Assembly: GCA_013815485.1 (NCBI GenBank)
Contig: JACDGB010000064.1
Span: forward strand, 1-8,061
Reading direction: 5' to 3'
Source of the DNA: Rubrobacter sp.
GTDB lineage: Bacteria > Actinomycetota > Rubrobacteria > Rubrobacterales > Rubrobacteraceae
DNA: 8,061 nucleotides
In this document: in pieces, positions 1-7,093 of the stretch
Layout: every line of letters begins with the position of its first letter
Position numbering within the stretch: the first letter of the stretch is position 1
Notes under the pieces: model-generated
Database searches by the model: none
What the model was told of the DNA's origin: nothing
Seen by the model: only the letters and a program-made list of their open reading frames with translations
Program-made: the position numbers and the translations under genes

Positions 1-78
1 GGCCAGACGTTCGATGGACTCGGAGACGCTCTCGCCACCGAAGCCGATCAGGTTGTACGAGTACCGGAAATGCTCCAT
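1..78 (-). CDS. Probable sugar phosphate isomerase/epimerase, N-terminal fragment (partial)
   Basis: Only the first 26 codons lie in the window; the gene runs off the left edge. The ATG is at 78-76, preceded by a strong AGGAGG at 82-87, which fixes the start although the spacer is only 3 bases. The visible N-terminus, M-E-H-F-R-Y-S-Y-N-L-I-G-F-G-G-E followed by S-I-E-R-L-A, resembles the first beta strand and helix of xylose-isomerase-like TIM barrel proteins, which commonly open with a short strand ending in Y-N and then a helix ending in R-L-A. Members of that family isomerise or epimerise sugars, sugar acids or inositol derivatives in the cytoplasm, and they are frequent neighbours of CUT1 sugar transporters. 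It is the last visible gene of the transporter operon, so a role in the first steps of catabolism of the imported sugar is inferred. Family assignment rests on 26 residues and context only. Confidence 0.55.
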   Translation of the reverse strand, partial: MEHFRYSYNLIGFGGESVSESIERLA

Positions 79-81
79 TTT

Positions 82-87
82 CCTCCT
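82..87 (-). promoter_or_regulatory. Shine-Dalgarno of the isomerase-like gene
   Basis: AGGAGG on the minus strand, three bases before the ATG at 78-76. It is a perfect anti-SD match with an unusually short spacer. It gives this fourth gene its own strong translation start, unlike the overlapping permease genes, which probably rely partly on coupling. Confidence 0.6.
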
Positions 88-103
88 ACGGCTGAATCTG
101 GGT

Positions 104-130
104 CCGGATCCCATGCGCCCTCCGATCCGG
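104..130 (-). other. Intergenic stem-loop between permease and isomerase genes
   Basis: Perfect 7-bp inverted repeat: CCGGATC at 104-110 and GATCCGG at 124-130, with a 13-base loop. It lies in the only sizeable gap (79-191) of the operon, between the second permease stop and the isomerase start. No T-run follows, so it is not a standard intrinsic terminator. It could be an mRNA processing or stability hairpin that sets different expression of transporter and enzyme. The structure is seen; the role is inferred. The rest of the gap holds no coding signal that I recognise. Confidence 0.35.
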
Positions 131-191
131 GTTCAGGTTCACCACGCCTCATCGAAACCTTCAGCCGCACGAATCGTGAAGCCTCCGGCCT

Positions 192-1055
192 TCATCCCTT
201 GAGTCCTCCGGCAGTCAAACCGCTGATGAAACGGCGCTGGAGGAACAGGAAGAGCACGATAATAGGTAGGATGATGATGAAGCCGGCCGCGCTCGTCAGG
301 CCCCAGTCCGTGCTGAAGTCACTCTGGAAGGCCAGGAAGCTGGTCGTCACCGGCTTGAGGCTGTCGTCCTGGATGAAGGTGATGGCGAAGAAGAACTCGT
401 TCCAGGCTGCCAGTCCCGAGACGAGCGCGACCGTCAGAAAGCCAGGCCAGCTCAAAGGCAGCACCACTCGCAGAAGCGTTTGGAGTTCGCTGGCGCCGTC
501 TATGCGGGCTGCCTCCTCGAAGTCGCGCGGCAGGGCGACCAGGTATGAGCGCAACAAGAGCGTTGCGAACGGCGAGAAGATGGCCCAGTAGATCACGACG
601 AGCCCGAAGAGCGTGTTCGTGAGGTTCAGGGCGCTCCACAGGAAGAAGAGCGGGACCAGAAAAAGCTGGAACGGCACCGCGCTCGCCACGAACAGGTACA
701 GCAGGACAGCGTCCGTGCCCGGCAGGTCCAGGCGGTCCAGGGCGTAGGCCGCCGTCCCCGCGATGACGCACACGCCCACCACGGTCCCCACGGTTAGGAT
801 GGCGCTGTTCACCATGGTCGTGGCGAAGTCGCCCTGCGTCCAGGCGTTCGAGAAATTCTCGAACACAGGTGAAAGCGGTGGTCCCAGCGGGTTCTGCCCG
901 ATCTCGGCGTTCGTCTTCAGGGCGTTGAACAGGAGGATCACGAGCGGCCCGAGCGCGAAGAGCGCCAGGGCGGTGAGGACCACGTAGTACGGGATCTTCG
1001 ACGGCTCGCGGTGTGAACCGCGCCCGGCTCCGGCAGAACCCGTGGCGGAACTCAT
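192..1055 (-). CDS. CUT1-family carbohydrate ABC transporter permease (MalG type)
   Basis: Inner-membrane subunit of a binding-protein-dependent sugar importer, 287 residues from the chosen start. About six hydrophobic segments are visible, beginning near residues 23-45 and ending near 255-273. The cytoplasmic EAA loop that docks on the ATPase is clear at residues 180-204 (E-E-A-A-R-I-D-G-A-S, ending L-P-L-S-W-P). The C-terminus, R-R-F-I-S-G-L-T-A-G-G-L-K-G, is the characteristic MalG-type tail. The start is taken as ATG at 1055-1053 because it overlaps the upstream permease stop as ATGA and has AGGAGG at 1067-1072; a GTG at 1064 in the same frame would sit too close to that site. It pairs with the permease at 1052-1972. 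Length is normal for the family. The transported sugar cannot be read from the sequence. Confidence 0.93.
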   Translation of the reverse strand: MSSATGSAGAGRGSHREPSKIPYYVVLTALALFALGPLVILLFNALKTNAEIGQNPLGPPLSPVFENFSNAWTQGDFATTMVNSAILTVGTVVGVCVIAGTAAYALDRLDLPGTDAVLLYLFVASAVPFQLFLVPLFFLWSALNLTNTLFGLVVIYWAIFSPFATLLLRSYLVALPRDFEEAARIDGASELQTLLRVVLPLSWPGFLTVALVSGLAAWNEFFFAITFIQDDSLKPVTTSFLAFQSDFSTDWGLTSAAGFIIILPIIVLFLFLQRRFISGLTAGGLKG

Positions 1056-1972
1056 ATCTCCCACCCCCTCCTGCGAAGGAAGATGAACACCAGCACGATC
1101 AGTCCGCTCACGAAGCTCAATCCCAATCCCATCGCCGCCGCGTACCCGGCCTCGAAACGCTCGAAAGCCTCCTTGTACATCAGGGTGCCTACGACCTCGC
1201 TAGCACCCGCCGGCCCGCCCCGGGTGATGATGTACACGTAGTCGAAGACCAGCAGCGAGTTGATGATCGTCAGCAACACCACGAAGACGAGCGTGGGCCT
1301 TATGCCGGGGATCGTGACGTTGATGAATTGTTGCCAGCGTCCCGCCCCGTCCACTTTAGCGGCGTCGTAGAGTTGCGCGTCCACCGACTGCAACGCCGTG
1401 AGGAACAGCAACACGACGAAGCCCCACCACGCCCAGTTGTTGACGAAGGCCACCGCCGGCAGCGCGAGCCGCTCGCTCCCGAAGAAAGAGACCCCATCGA
1501 GGAACGGGATGCCGATCGAGGCCAGAGTCGAACCGATGCCCCGGTCAGGGTCCAGGATATTCTGCCAGAGCGCCGCGTTCACCACGCTCGCCACGACGTA
1601 GGGGATGAAGTAGACGATCCGGAAGAAAATCTGGAAGCGGTTTATCTGCGAGAGCAGGAAAGCTCCCAGGAGACCCATCGAGATCGGAACGGTCAGGAAG
1701 ATGAGAGTCCACAGGATGTTGTGCCACATGGCGAGGTAGAAATCCCCGTCAGAGAGGATCTCGCGGTAGTTCTCCAGGCCGACGAATTCCGCTGGCCCCA
1801 GCCCCGACCAATCGGTGAACGAGTAATAGATGGTCGCCACTGAGGGACCCAGGATCACGAGCACGTTCACGACCAGGAGCGGGAGCATGAACACCCACGC
1901 CAGCATCCGCCGCCGTCTCCGCAGGCTACCAGGAGCCCGTTTCGGGACCGCCGCCGTATGGTTGGCTTCCAT
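1052..1972 (-). CDS. CUT1-family carbohydrate ABC transporter permease (MalF/UgpA type)
   Basis: First of two membrane subunits of the sugar importer, 306 residues. A basic N-terminal tail (R18-R22 region) precedes a hydrophobic segment at about 24-45, and further membrane segments follow to about residue 299. The EAA loop lies at residues 201-226 (L-Y-D-A-A-K-V-D-G-A-G, ending I-P-G-I-R-P). The conserved F-x-x-R-x-x-Y-F-I-P-Y stretch near 116-125 is typical of UgpA/LacF-like permeases. The frame stays open upstream of 1972, inside the binding-protein gene, but the ATG at 1972-1970 is the right start: it overlaps the upstream stop as TGATG and the protein then begins like its family. No good Shine-Dalgarno is visible, which suggests translational coupling to the upstream gene. 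The stop overlaps the next permease start as ATGA. Confidence 0.93.
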   Translation of the reverse strand: MEANHTAAVPKRAPGSLRRRRRMLAWVFMLPLLVVNVLVILGPSVATIYYSFTDWSGLGPAEFVGLENYREILSDGDFYLAMWHNILWTLIFLTVPISMGLLGAFLLSQINRFQIFFRIVYFIPYVVASVVNAALWQNILDPDRGIGSTLASIGIPFLDGVSFFGSERLALPAVAFVNNWAWWGFVVLLFLTALQSVDAQLYDAAKVDGAGRWQQFINVTIPGIRPTLVFVVLLTIINSLLVFDYVYIITRGGPAGASEVVGTLMYKEAFERFEAGYAAAMGLGLSFVSGLIVLVFIFLRRRGWEI

Positions 1973-3363
1973 CAGGCGCTGCCAGGCTTGATGATCTTGG
2001 GCACCAGCCCCTCCTTGCGGTCCTCCTTGAAGACCTCGTCGAGCCCCGAGCAGTACTCGGCGGCCGTGATGTCGCTGGTGAGGACTTTCTGCATCTCCTC
2101 CTGGATGTATACGGTGGACTTGGCCGGGAAGAAGGACCAGTTCGTGTACCCGAAGTTGCCCTCGCTCGTGGCCTGGCTCAAAGAGACGAGCTGCCGCTCC
2201 ACGCGGGGATCCATGCTGGAGGGGAAGTCCCCCTCCTGGAACGGGAGCGGCGCGTTGAACGCGGAAGGCACGGCGGCCATCCACTCGGTGACCCGCGCCT
2301 TGTCGGCGACGAGATAGTCCACGAACGCGGCGGCTCCCTCCGGGTTCTGGGCACTCTGGTTGACGGAGAGGGTTGACCCGATGCCGAGCTCGTACAACTC
2401 CGGGGGCACTCCTTCTCGCAACGGGGGCAGCGGTGTCCAGTCCCAGTCGTTCTCGTTGCCCGCCGCCTGCCCGAAGAAGTCCACAGCGCTCGCCATGAAC
2501 CACGAGCCCTCGACGTTCATTGCGGCCTTGCCTTCGCCGAAGTCGGCGTGCAGGGTGTCGAAGCCGTTGGAGAAGAACCGCTCTTGACTACCGCCGAACC
2601 AGCCGTTATCGACGTAGGTCTTGAAGAGCTCTATGGCCTCCACGAAGATTGGGTCCGCGAACTTCGTCTCGCCGGTGAGCGCCTGATAGAGTGCGTCCGG
2701 CCCCGAGTAGTGGTTCCAGAACACGGTCGGGTACCACTCTATCGACGCGGGGTCGTCCCCTATACCGGCGGCGAACGGCGTGATGCCCTGCCCGCTCAGT
2801 TCCTCGGCCATCGCCTCCAGCTCGTCCCGGTTCTTGGGCGGCTTCATGCCCATCTCCCCGAAGAGGCTCTTGTTGTAGTAGAGCAGCATGGTCTGGAGCT
2901 GGTATGGGATGGCGGAGAGGCTGCCGCCCACGCGGCCGAGATCCAAGGCCCATCCAAGCAGCTTGTCGTCCCAGCCGTACTGTCCGGCGTAGTCGTCCAG
3001 CTCCGCGAAGAGATTGGCGTCTATGTACTCCTGGGCGTAGGCGGGACCCGGCGTCATCACGATGTCAGGCCCTTCGCCACCCTGTAGCGCCGTGCGGAGG
3101 AGACGGTCCATCTCGTCCGGCGGCTGGAAGGTTACCTTGAGTTGCGTGCCCTTGTTGGACTTCTCGAAAGGCGTCTCTATGTTCTTGCCGAAGTAGTCCT
3201 GGGGACCCGAGCCTTCGAGGTTGCTCCAGTAGGCGACCTGGCCGCTACCGCCCTCGCTACCTCCGCCGCACCCGGCGAGCAGGGTGCCCGCGAAGCTCGC
3301 CCCGAGCGCAGCCGCGCCGCTGCGCTGGATGAACTGCCGGCGCGTGATCCTTCTATTGCCCAT
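1972..3363 (-). CDS. Sugar ABC transporter solute-binding lipoprotein, Tat-type signal
   Basis: Extracellular sugar receptor of the importer, family 1 solute-binding protein, 463 residues, a normal length. The N-terminus has a twin-arginine motif, T-R-R-Q-F-I-Q at residues 7-13, a weakly hydrophobic stretch and a lipobox L-L-A-G-C with the lipidated cysteine at residue 32. A glycine/serine linker follows. It is thus predicted to be exported folded by Tat and anchored on the outer face of the membrane. The mature part has the usual family features: A-Y-W-S-N near the start, an aromatic-rich ligand-binding domain and the segment A-A-M-N-V-E-G-S-W in the middle. The start ATG at 3363-3361 has GGAGGAG at 3366-3372. 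It is the first gene of the operon, ahead of both permeases, and diverges from an AraC-type regulator. Substrate unknown; multi-sugar or oligosaccharide ligands are usual for this family. Confidence 0.92.
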   Translation of the reverse strand: MGNRRITRRQFIQRSGAAALGASFAGTLLAGCGGGSEGGSGQVAYWSNLEGSGPQDYFGKNIETPFEKSNKGTQLKVTFQPPDEMDRLLRTALQGGEGPDIVMTPGPAYAQEYIDANLFAELDDYAGQYGWDDKLLGWALDLGRVGGSLSAIPYQLQTMLLYYNKSLFGEMGMKPPKNRDELEAMAEELSGQGITPFAAGIGDDPASIEWYPTVFWNHYSGPDALYQALTGETKFADPIFVEAIELFKTYVDNGWFGGSQERFFSNGFDTLHADFGEGKAAMNVEGSWFMASAVDFFGQAAGNENDWDWTPLPPLREGVPPELYELGIGSTLSVNQSAQNPEGAAAFVDYLVADKARVTEWMAAVPSAFNAPLPFQEGDFPSSMDPRVERQLVSLSQATSEGNFGYTNWSFFPAKSTVYIQEEMQKVLTSDITAAEYCSGLDEVFKEDRKEGLVPKIIKPGSA

Positions 3364-3365
3364 CT

Positions 3366-3372
3366 CTCCTCC
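3366..3372 (-). promoter_or_regulatory. Shine-Dalgarno of the solute-binding protein gene
   Basis: GGAGGAG on the minus strand, with four bases between its GGAGG core and the ATG at 3363-3361. It decides the start codon and indicates strong translation of the binding protein, which is usually made in excess over the permeases. Confidence 0.7.
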
Positions 3373-3409
3373 GTTTCTCGCCCCGGACCCGAGTTACCTT
3401 CCGGTCCCG

Positions 3410-3430
3410 GCGCGGAAGCCTCGCGCTTCC
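3410..3430 (-). promoter_or_regulatory. Hairpin in the leader of the transporter operon
   Basis: GGAAGC at 3414-3419 pairs perfectly with GCTTCC at 3425-3430 over a 5-base loop. An alternative 5-bp stem, GCGCG at 3410-3414 with CGCGC at 3422-3426, uses overlapping bases. A weaker 5-bp repeat (3385-3389 with 3403-3407) lies between it and the start codon. If transcription begins upstream of 3430, these would fold in the mRNA leader. The pairing is seen; any regulatory role is inferred. Confidence 0.3.
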
Positions 3431-3458
3431 ACGAATGGACGATACCGTTTCCCCGTTT

Positions 3459-3532
3459 GTTCTTTTCTACTCCCGCGCTTGTCCGTAAGCCGCGCAGATC
3501 CCGACCAAGAACTTTCCCCACGAACAGTTCTT
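3459..3532. promoter_or_regulatory. Candidate operator region with three AAGAAC/GTTCTT repeats
   Basis: The divergent intergenic region holds GTTCTT at 3459-3464, AAGAAC at 3507-3512 and GTTCTT at 3527-3532. The last two extend to a perfect 7-bp inverted repeat, AAGAACT at 3507-3513 and AGTTCTT at 3526-3532, with 12 bases between. GAAC-a-GTTC at 3522-3530 is also a small palindrome overlapping the last copy. AraC-family regulators bind paired sites between divergent promoters, so these are the best candidates for binding sites of the adjacent regulator. No strong sigma-70-like promoter was found for the minus-strand operon here. The remaining intergenic bases hold no other gene signal. Confidence 0.4.
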
Positions 3533-3555
3533 ACCCGGGATGCTACACTTTCCCG

Positions 3556-3584
3556 TTGTACATATCATTGCTTTTGTGTATCGA
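3556..3584 (+). promoter_or_regulatory. Possible promoter of the AraC-family gene
   Basis: TTGTAC at 3556-3561 and TATCGA at 3579-3584 are separated by 17 bases, within an AT-rich patch (about 3541-3600) that stands out from the GC-rich surroundings. The -10 match is weak. Transcription from here would begin near 3591 and leave a leader of about 25 bases before the GTG start at 3618, which would favour that start over the in-frame ATG at 3540. Confidence 0.25.
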
Positions 3585-3617
3585 ATCTTTGTCAAAAACG
3601 GCTGTCGGGTAGGGTGG

Positions 3618-4487
3618 GTGGCGTTGCGAGAATCCATAGTTCCCTACGTGCGGGACGCGAGCTTCCCGGTTAGGACTGCGTGGTACACGGCGCCGCGCCG
3701 GCTGCTGGACTACATGCTGATGTACGTGCAGGAGGGGGAAGTGGTGGCGCGGGTGGAGGGCCGCGAGCACCGGTGCGGCGCGGGAGATTTCTGTCTCGTG
3801 CAGCCGGGGGAGTTGCATAGTCTGGAGGGGCCGACGCACACGATCAGCCCGTACATCCACCTGGATATCTTCTACAACCCCGCACGGGAGCGGAGCTTCG
3901 TGGCGCGTTCCGGGCGGGTGGACATCTCCGGGCACGAGGCGCTTTTGCAGCCTCGCCTGGAAGACGCTGCGGGCGTCCACGTACCCACGAAGTTCTCCCC
4001 GCTGCACCGGGCGGAGTTCCGGGACACGATGCTCAAGACCATCGGCGTGTGGCAGCGGCGGGACTTTCTCGGCCAGATCGAGTCCCAGTACCTCGCCACC
4101 GGGTTGGTCCTGTCGCTGCTCCAGGCGCACTCGCGCGGGAGTGTCGAGTCCTCCGATGGGCCGGAGTTTTTGAATTGGATCACCTCTTTCATGTCCCTGC
4201 ATCTCTCGGAGCCGCTCTCCGTCAAAGACCTGGCTCGCCGGGCGGGCCTCTCGGCGTCGCGCTTCTCGTCCGTGTTCCGCAGCCGCTTCGGTCGCCCGCC
4301 GCATCAGTTCTTGCTTCACCTCAGGGTCCAGCGCGCCCAGGATCTCCTGCAACACACGAGCCTGAGCCTGCGCGAGATCTCCTCTCAGTGCGGCTTCGCC
4401 GACGTGCATCACTTCTCCAAATCGTTCAAGAAGACCACCGGCCACACCGCCGGTTCCTACCGCCGCGCCGCCGGTCCAACCGTTTGA
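3618..4487 (+). CDS. AraC-family transcriptional regulator with cupin sensor domain
   Basis: DNA-binding regulator, 289 residues from the chosen GTG. Residues about 15-90 form a cupin-like sugar-sensing domain, with the typical stretch G-A-G-D-F-C-L-V-Q-P-G-E-L-H at 54-67. A helical linker follows. Residues about 185-282 are the double helix-turn-helix of the family: the first at S-V-K-D-L-A-R-R-A-G-L-S (201-212), the second at S-L-R-E-I-S-S-Q-C-G-F (250-260), followed by H-F-S-K-S-F-K-K-T-T-G-H (265-276). The frame is open back to an ATG at 3540, but those extra 26 residues look non-family, lack a Shine-Dalgarno and overlap the AT-rich patch. GTG 3618 has AGGG at 3611-3614; a TTG at 3624 is also possible. 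It diverges from the sugar transporter operon and is inferred to be its activator, responding to the imported sugar. Confidence 0.88.
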   Translation: MALRESIVPYVRDASFPVRTAWYTAPRRLLDYMLMYVQEGEVVARVEGREHRCGAGDFCLVQPGELHSLEGPTHTISPYIHLDIFYNPARERSFVARSGRVDISGHEALLQPRLEDAAGVHVPTKFSPLHRAEFRDTMLKTIGVWQRRDFLGQIESQYLATGLVLSLLQAHSRGSVESSDGPEFLNWITSFMSLHLSEPLSVKDLARRAGLSASRFSSVFRSRFGRPPHQFLLHLRVQRAQDLLQHTSLSLREISSQCGFADVHHFSKSFKKTTGHTAGSYRRAAGPTV

Positions 4488-4626
4488 GGGGTCTCGTTAG
4501 AGGGAGCGCCGACGTTCGAGCATACCCTGGTGGGATGATGGCCGTTGCGTCCCGGTCGAAGACGTAGACACACTCCTCGCACCTCTACCCGAAGGTGACC
4601 ACCGTGCCTCGGTGCCTCGCTCGTCC

Positions 4627-4674
4627 GCGATCTTGCCCTCCATGCGACCATTGTGGGGGCGGATCGCTTTTATA
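4627..4674 (+). terminator. Probable intrinsic terminator downstream of the AraC-family gene
   Basis: A two-part stem: GCGATC at 4627-4632 pairs with GATCGC at 4662-4667, and inside it GCCCTC at 4635-4640 pairs with GGGGGC at 4655-4660 (one G-T wobble). The loop is 14 bases, and the stem is followed directly by TTTTATAT at 4668-4675. The polarity of the T-run fits the plus strand, so it would end the regulator transcript about 180 bases after its stop and just before the convergent gene end at 4679. The rest of 4488-4626 shows no gene. Confidence 0.5.
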
Positions 4675-4678
4675 TCCT

Positions 4679-7093
4679 TCAGATCTTACCGGAGCCCGCT
4701 GGCTGTCCGGACGACCGGGATCCCTCGTCCTGGGAGGTTAGTAGCGCCGCTATGGTCTCGGCGGGACCAGGCTTCCACCAGTAGTATCCCTGGCCGGTAT
4801 CGCACCGCAAGGTACGTAGCTCTCGAGCCTGCCCGGGGCTCTCCACGCCCTCGGCAACCGCTTCGAGTTTCAGCGTGTGCGCGAGCATGATGGACGACGA
4901 GACAATCGCCCAGTCGCCGGCATCCGTTTCTATCCTCTCGATCATTGATCGGTCGATCTTGACGGAGTCCACGGGAAGACGTCTCAAGTAAGAGAGCGAG
5001 GAGTAGCCCTTGCCGAAGTCGTCTATGGCTATCTTGACGCCCAGTTCTCTTATGGTTTCAAGCATGGAGATAGCCGACTTGGCGTCCTCCACGGCCGCGC
5101 TCTCGGTGATCTCCAGTACCAGGGTCTCCGGGGCCAGGTTTGTCTCCTTCAGGGTGTTCAGGACTTCCCCGGTCAAAGTGGGGTCCCGGAACTGGCGGGT
5201 GGAGAGGTTCACGCTCATGGTGAGGGGCGGGTTTCTGGGATGTCGTTCGTGCCAGACTTTGAGCTGCCGGCAGGCTTCTTCCAGAACATATCGTCCGAGA
5301 GGAATGATGAGCCCGGTCTCTTCGGCCAGAGGGATGAACTTCTCCGGGAGTATCATGCCGCGTTCGGGGTTTTCCCAGCGTGCGAGAGCCTCCACGCCGA
5401 CGATCTCTTCGGTGTCGAGGCGCGCTTGGGGTTGGTAGTAGACTTTGATCTCTCCACGAGCGAGAGCCCGCTGTAGGTCGCTCTCCAGCTCCAGGCGCTC
5501 GTGGACTTGACGCTCGAGGATCGGATCGAAGACCGCATAGCGCGCCTTGCCGGAACCTTTGGCCTCATACATCGCCAGGTCCGCCGCCCGCAGGAGGTCT
5601 TTCGGTCCTTCCTCGGCGAGGCGTCCCGCAACGCCTATACTGGCTGTGACGAACACCTCGCGGCTCGTCTCATCGAGGAAGAAAGGAGCTTCCAGGCTCT
5701 CGACGATCCTATCCACCACCTTTGTCACGTCGCTCATATACGTGAGGTCATCGAGCAGGACGGCGAATTCGTCTCCTCCGAAGCGCGCGGCGGTGTCTTC
5801 TGGGCGCAGGCACTCTTGCAGACGCCGGGCGAGCTCGATCAGTAGCTGATCTCCTGCTTCATGGCCTAGAGAGTCGTTCACGACCTTGAAGTTGTCTAGA
5901 TCCAGGAACAGCACCGCGATAGGCTTCGGGCGCCGCTCGACGCGCGTCAGGGCATGACTCAGACGATCCAGGAACAGGGTCCGGTTTGGCAGGTTGGTCA
6001 AGGAGTCGTGGAACGCGCGGTGCTCGATCTGCTCTTCGAGAACCTTGCGCTCGGTGATGTCGCGGCAGTTGCAGACTATCCCCGCGACGCTCGGATTTTC
6101 TAGCTGGTTGCTGCCAACGGCTTCCAGGTACTTCCAGTAGCCGTCCGCGTGCCGGAACCTGCACTGCAATGGGGGGAGCTCCTCCGGGCCGTCCATGATA
6201 AGAGAGAACACTCCGAACGCCTCCTCCCTGTCATCCGGGTGGATGTAGTCGAAGATGTTCTTTCCGACCATCTCTTCGGAGTCATAGCCGAGGGTCTTTT
6301 CCACCGCCGGGCTCTCGAAGCGTATGGTGCCGTCCGCCTCCAGCACCGTGATGATGTCCGAGGCGTGCCGCACGAGAGAGCGGAAACGCTCCTCGCTCTC
6401 GCGCAACTCGGCGACGGCGGCTTCCAGTTGTTCGGTACGCCGCGCGACCTGCCTTTCGAGGCCCTCGTTGAGCTCCCTGATCCTCTCTTCCGTTTGCTTT
6501 CGTTCGGTAACGTCGCGCAGCGTCAGTAGATGACCCTTGCGCCGCTCCTCTTGATTCCCCAGGGGTGAGTATCTCAGGTCGTAGTAGCGGCGCGACGGTC
6601 CCTCACCGACCTCGATCTCACCGTAGGTTCCCCGGCGGAGTGGTTCGCTCCGGGCAGGGGAATCCCACCGGGAACCAACTGGACGATGTTCGACCCCGTG
6701 CCCTCCGCGGTGGAAAGACTCAGGATCCGGGAGGCGGCCGGGTTGAGGTCTACGATGCGGTGGTGAGGATCCAGCACGATCACGCCGTCGCGCATACCCT
6801 CGACTACCTTGTTGCGCGCCACCGGGATAAGGTTCAAGAGGCCGAAGCGAGAGAAGCCCAGCGACATAGCCACCCCGCTCAACAGAAAAGCGAAGGACGT
6901 GAGGTCCAGGTTGGGTACCGGACCCAGCCCCAGCACGTAGATCACATTGCCCAGCCAGGGCATCGAAGCGGCGATCAACAGAGCCCAACTCTGCTTTTGG
7001 TACAGGCGCAACGAGCGGGGCAGTGACGAGACCAGCAGGACGGTTCCGAGCAAGACGAGCAGGAGAGAGTAAATCCAATGAACCCAGAACCAT
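4679..7093 (-). CDS. Open frame carrying PAS-GGDEF-EAL output domains; native only from about 6649
   Basis: The native part is 656 residues from 6649; the upstream stretch to 7093 is a different frame over the sensor and should be ignored. It begins with the end of PAS 1 (ending L-R-D-V-T-E-R-K), a coiled-coil linker, then PAS 2 (about 6400-6050, with E-E-M-V-G-K-N-I and I-H-P-D-D). The GGDEF domain (about 6040-5534) has L-D-L-D-N-F-K, R-F-G-G-D-E-F (GGDEF at 5765-5779) and the inhibitory I-site R-P-E-D at 5795-5806. The EAL domain (about 5497-4745) has E-A-L at 5384-5392, S-V-N-L-S, L-E-I-T-E-S, I-D-D-F-G-K-G-Y-S-S-L, V-K-I-D, A-E-G-V-E and G-Q-G-Y. Both active sites look complete, so synthesis and breakdown of cyclic-di-GMP are both possible. 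The protein would act at the inner face of the membrane if joined to its sensor. Confidence 0.85.
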   Translation of the reverse strand: MVLGSLDLLSPARLARNRPAGLVTAPLVAPVPKAELGSVDRRFDALAGQCDLRAGAGSGTQPGPHVLRFSVERGGYVAGLLSLRPLEPYPGGAQQGSRGYARRRDRAGSSPPHRRPQPGRLPDPESFHRGGHGVEHRPVGSRWDSPARSEPLRRGTYGEIEVGEGPSRRYYDLRYSPLGNQEERRKGHLLTLRDVTERKQTEERIRELNEGLERQVARRTEQLEAAVAELRESEERFRSLVRHASDIITVLEADGTIRFESPAVEKTLGYDSEEMVGKNIFDYIHPDDREEAFGVFSLIMDGPEELPPLQCRFRHADGYWKYLEAVGSNQLENPSVAGIVCNCRDITERKVLEEQIEHRAFHDSLTNLPNRTLFLDRLSHALTRVERRPKPIAVLFLDLDNFKVVNDSLGHEAGDQLLIELARRLQECLRPEDTAARFGGDEFAVLLDDLTYMSDVTKVVDRIVESLEAPFFLDETSREVFVTASIGVAGRLAEEGPKDLLRAADLAMYEAKGSGKARYAVFDPILERQVHERLELESDLQRALARGEIKVYYQPQARLDTEEIVGVEALARWENPERGMILPEKFIPLAEETGLIIPLGRYVLEEACRQLKVWHERHPRNPPLTMSVNLSTRQFRDPTLTGEVLNTLKETNLAPETLVLEITESAAVEDAKSAISMLETIRELGVKIAIDDFGKGYSSLSYLRRLPVDSVKIDRSMIERIETDAGDWAIVSSSIMLAHTLKLEAVAEGVESPGQARELRTLRCDTGQGYYWWKPGPAETIAALLTSQDEGSRSSGQPAGSGKI

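Noticed and set aside
1013..1843. Plus-strand open frame of 276 codons opposite the permease genes
   Set aside because: Its composition is rich in R, E, D, H and Q, typical of an antisense shadow, and the opposite strand encodes clear permeases with EAA loops.
1973..2503. Upstream extension of the first permease frame into the binding-protein gene
   Set aside because: The extra residues do not resemble a permease, and the overlapping TGATG start at 1972 explains the gene.
3540..3617. ATG start 26 codons upstream for the AraC-family protein
   Set aside because: No Shine-Dalgarno precedes it, the residues are not family-like, and the region is AT-rich and looks like a promoter.
3543..4445. 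Long minus-strand open frame (300 codons) opposite the AraC-family gene
   Set aside because: It has no family resemblance, is antisense to a clear regulator, and long shadow frames are expected in GC-rich genes.
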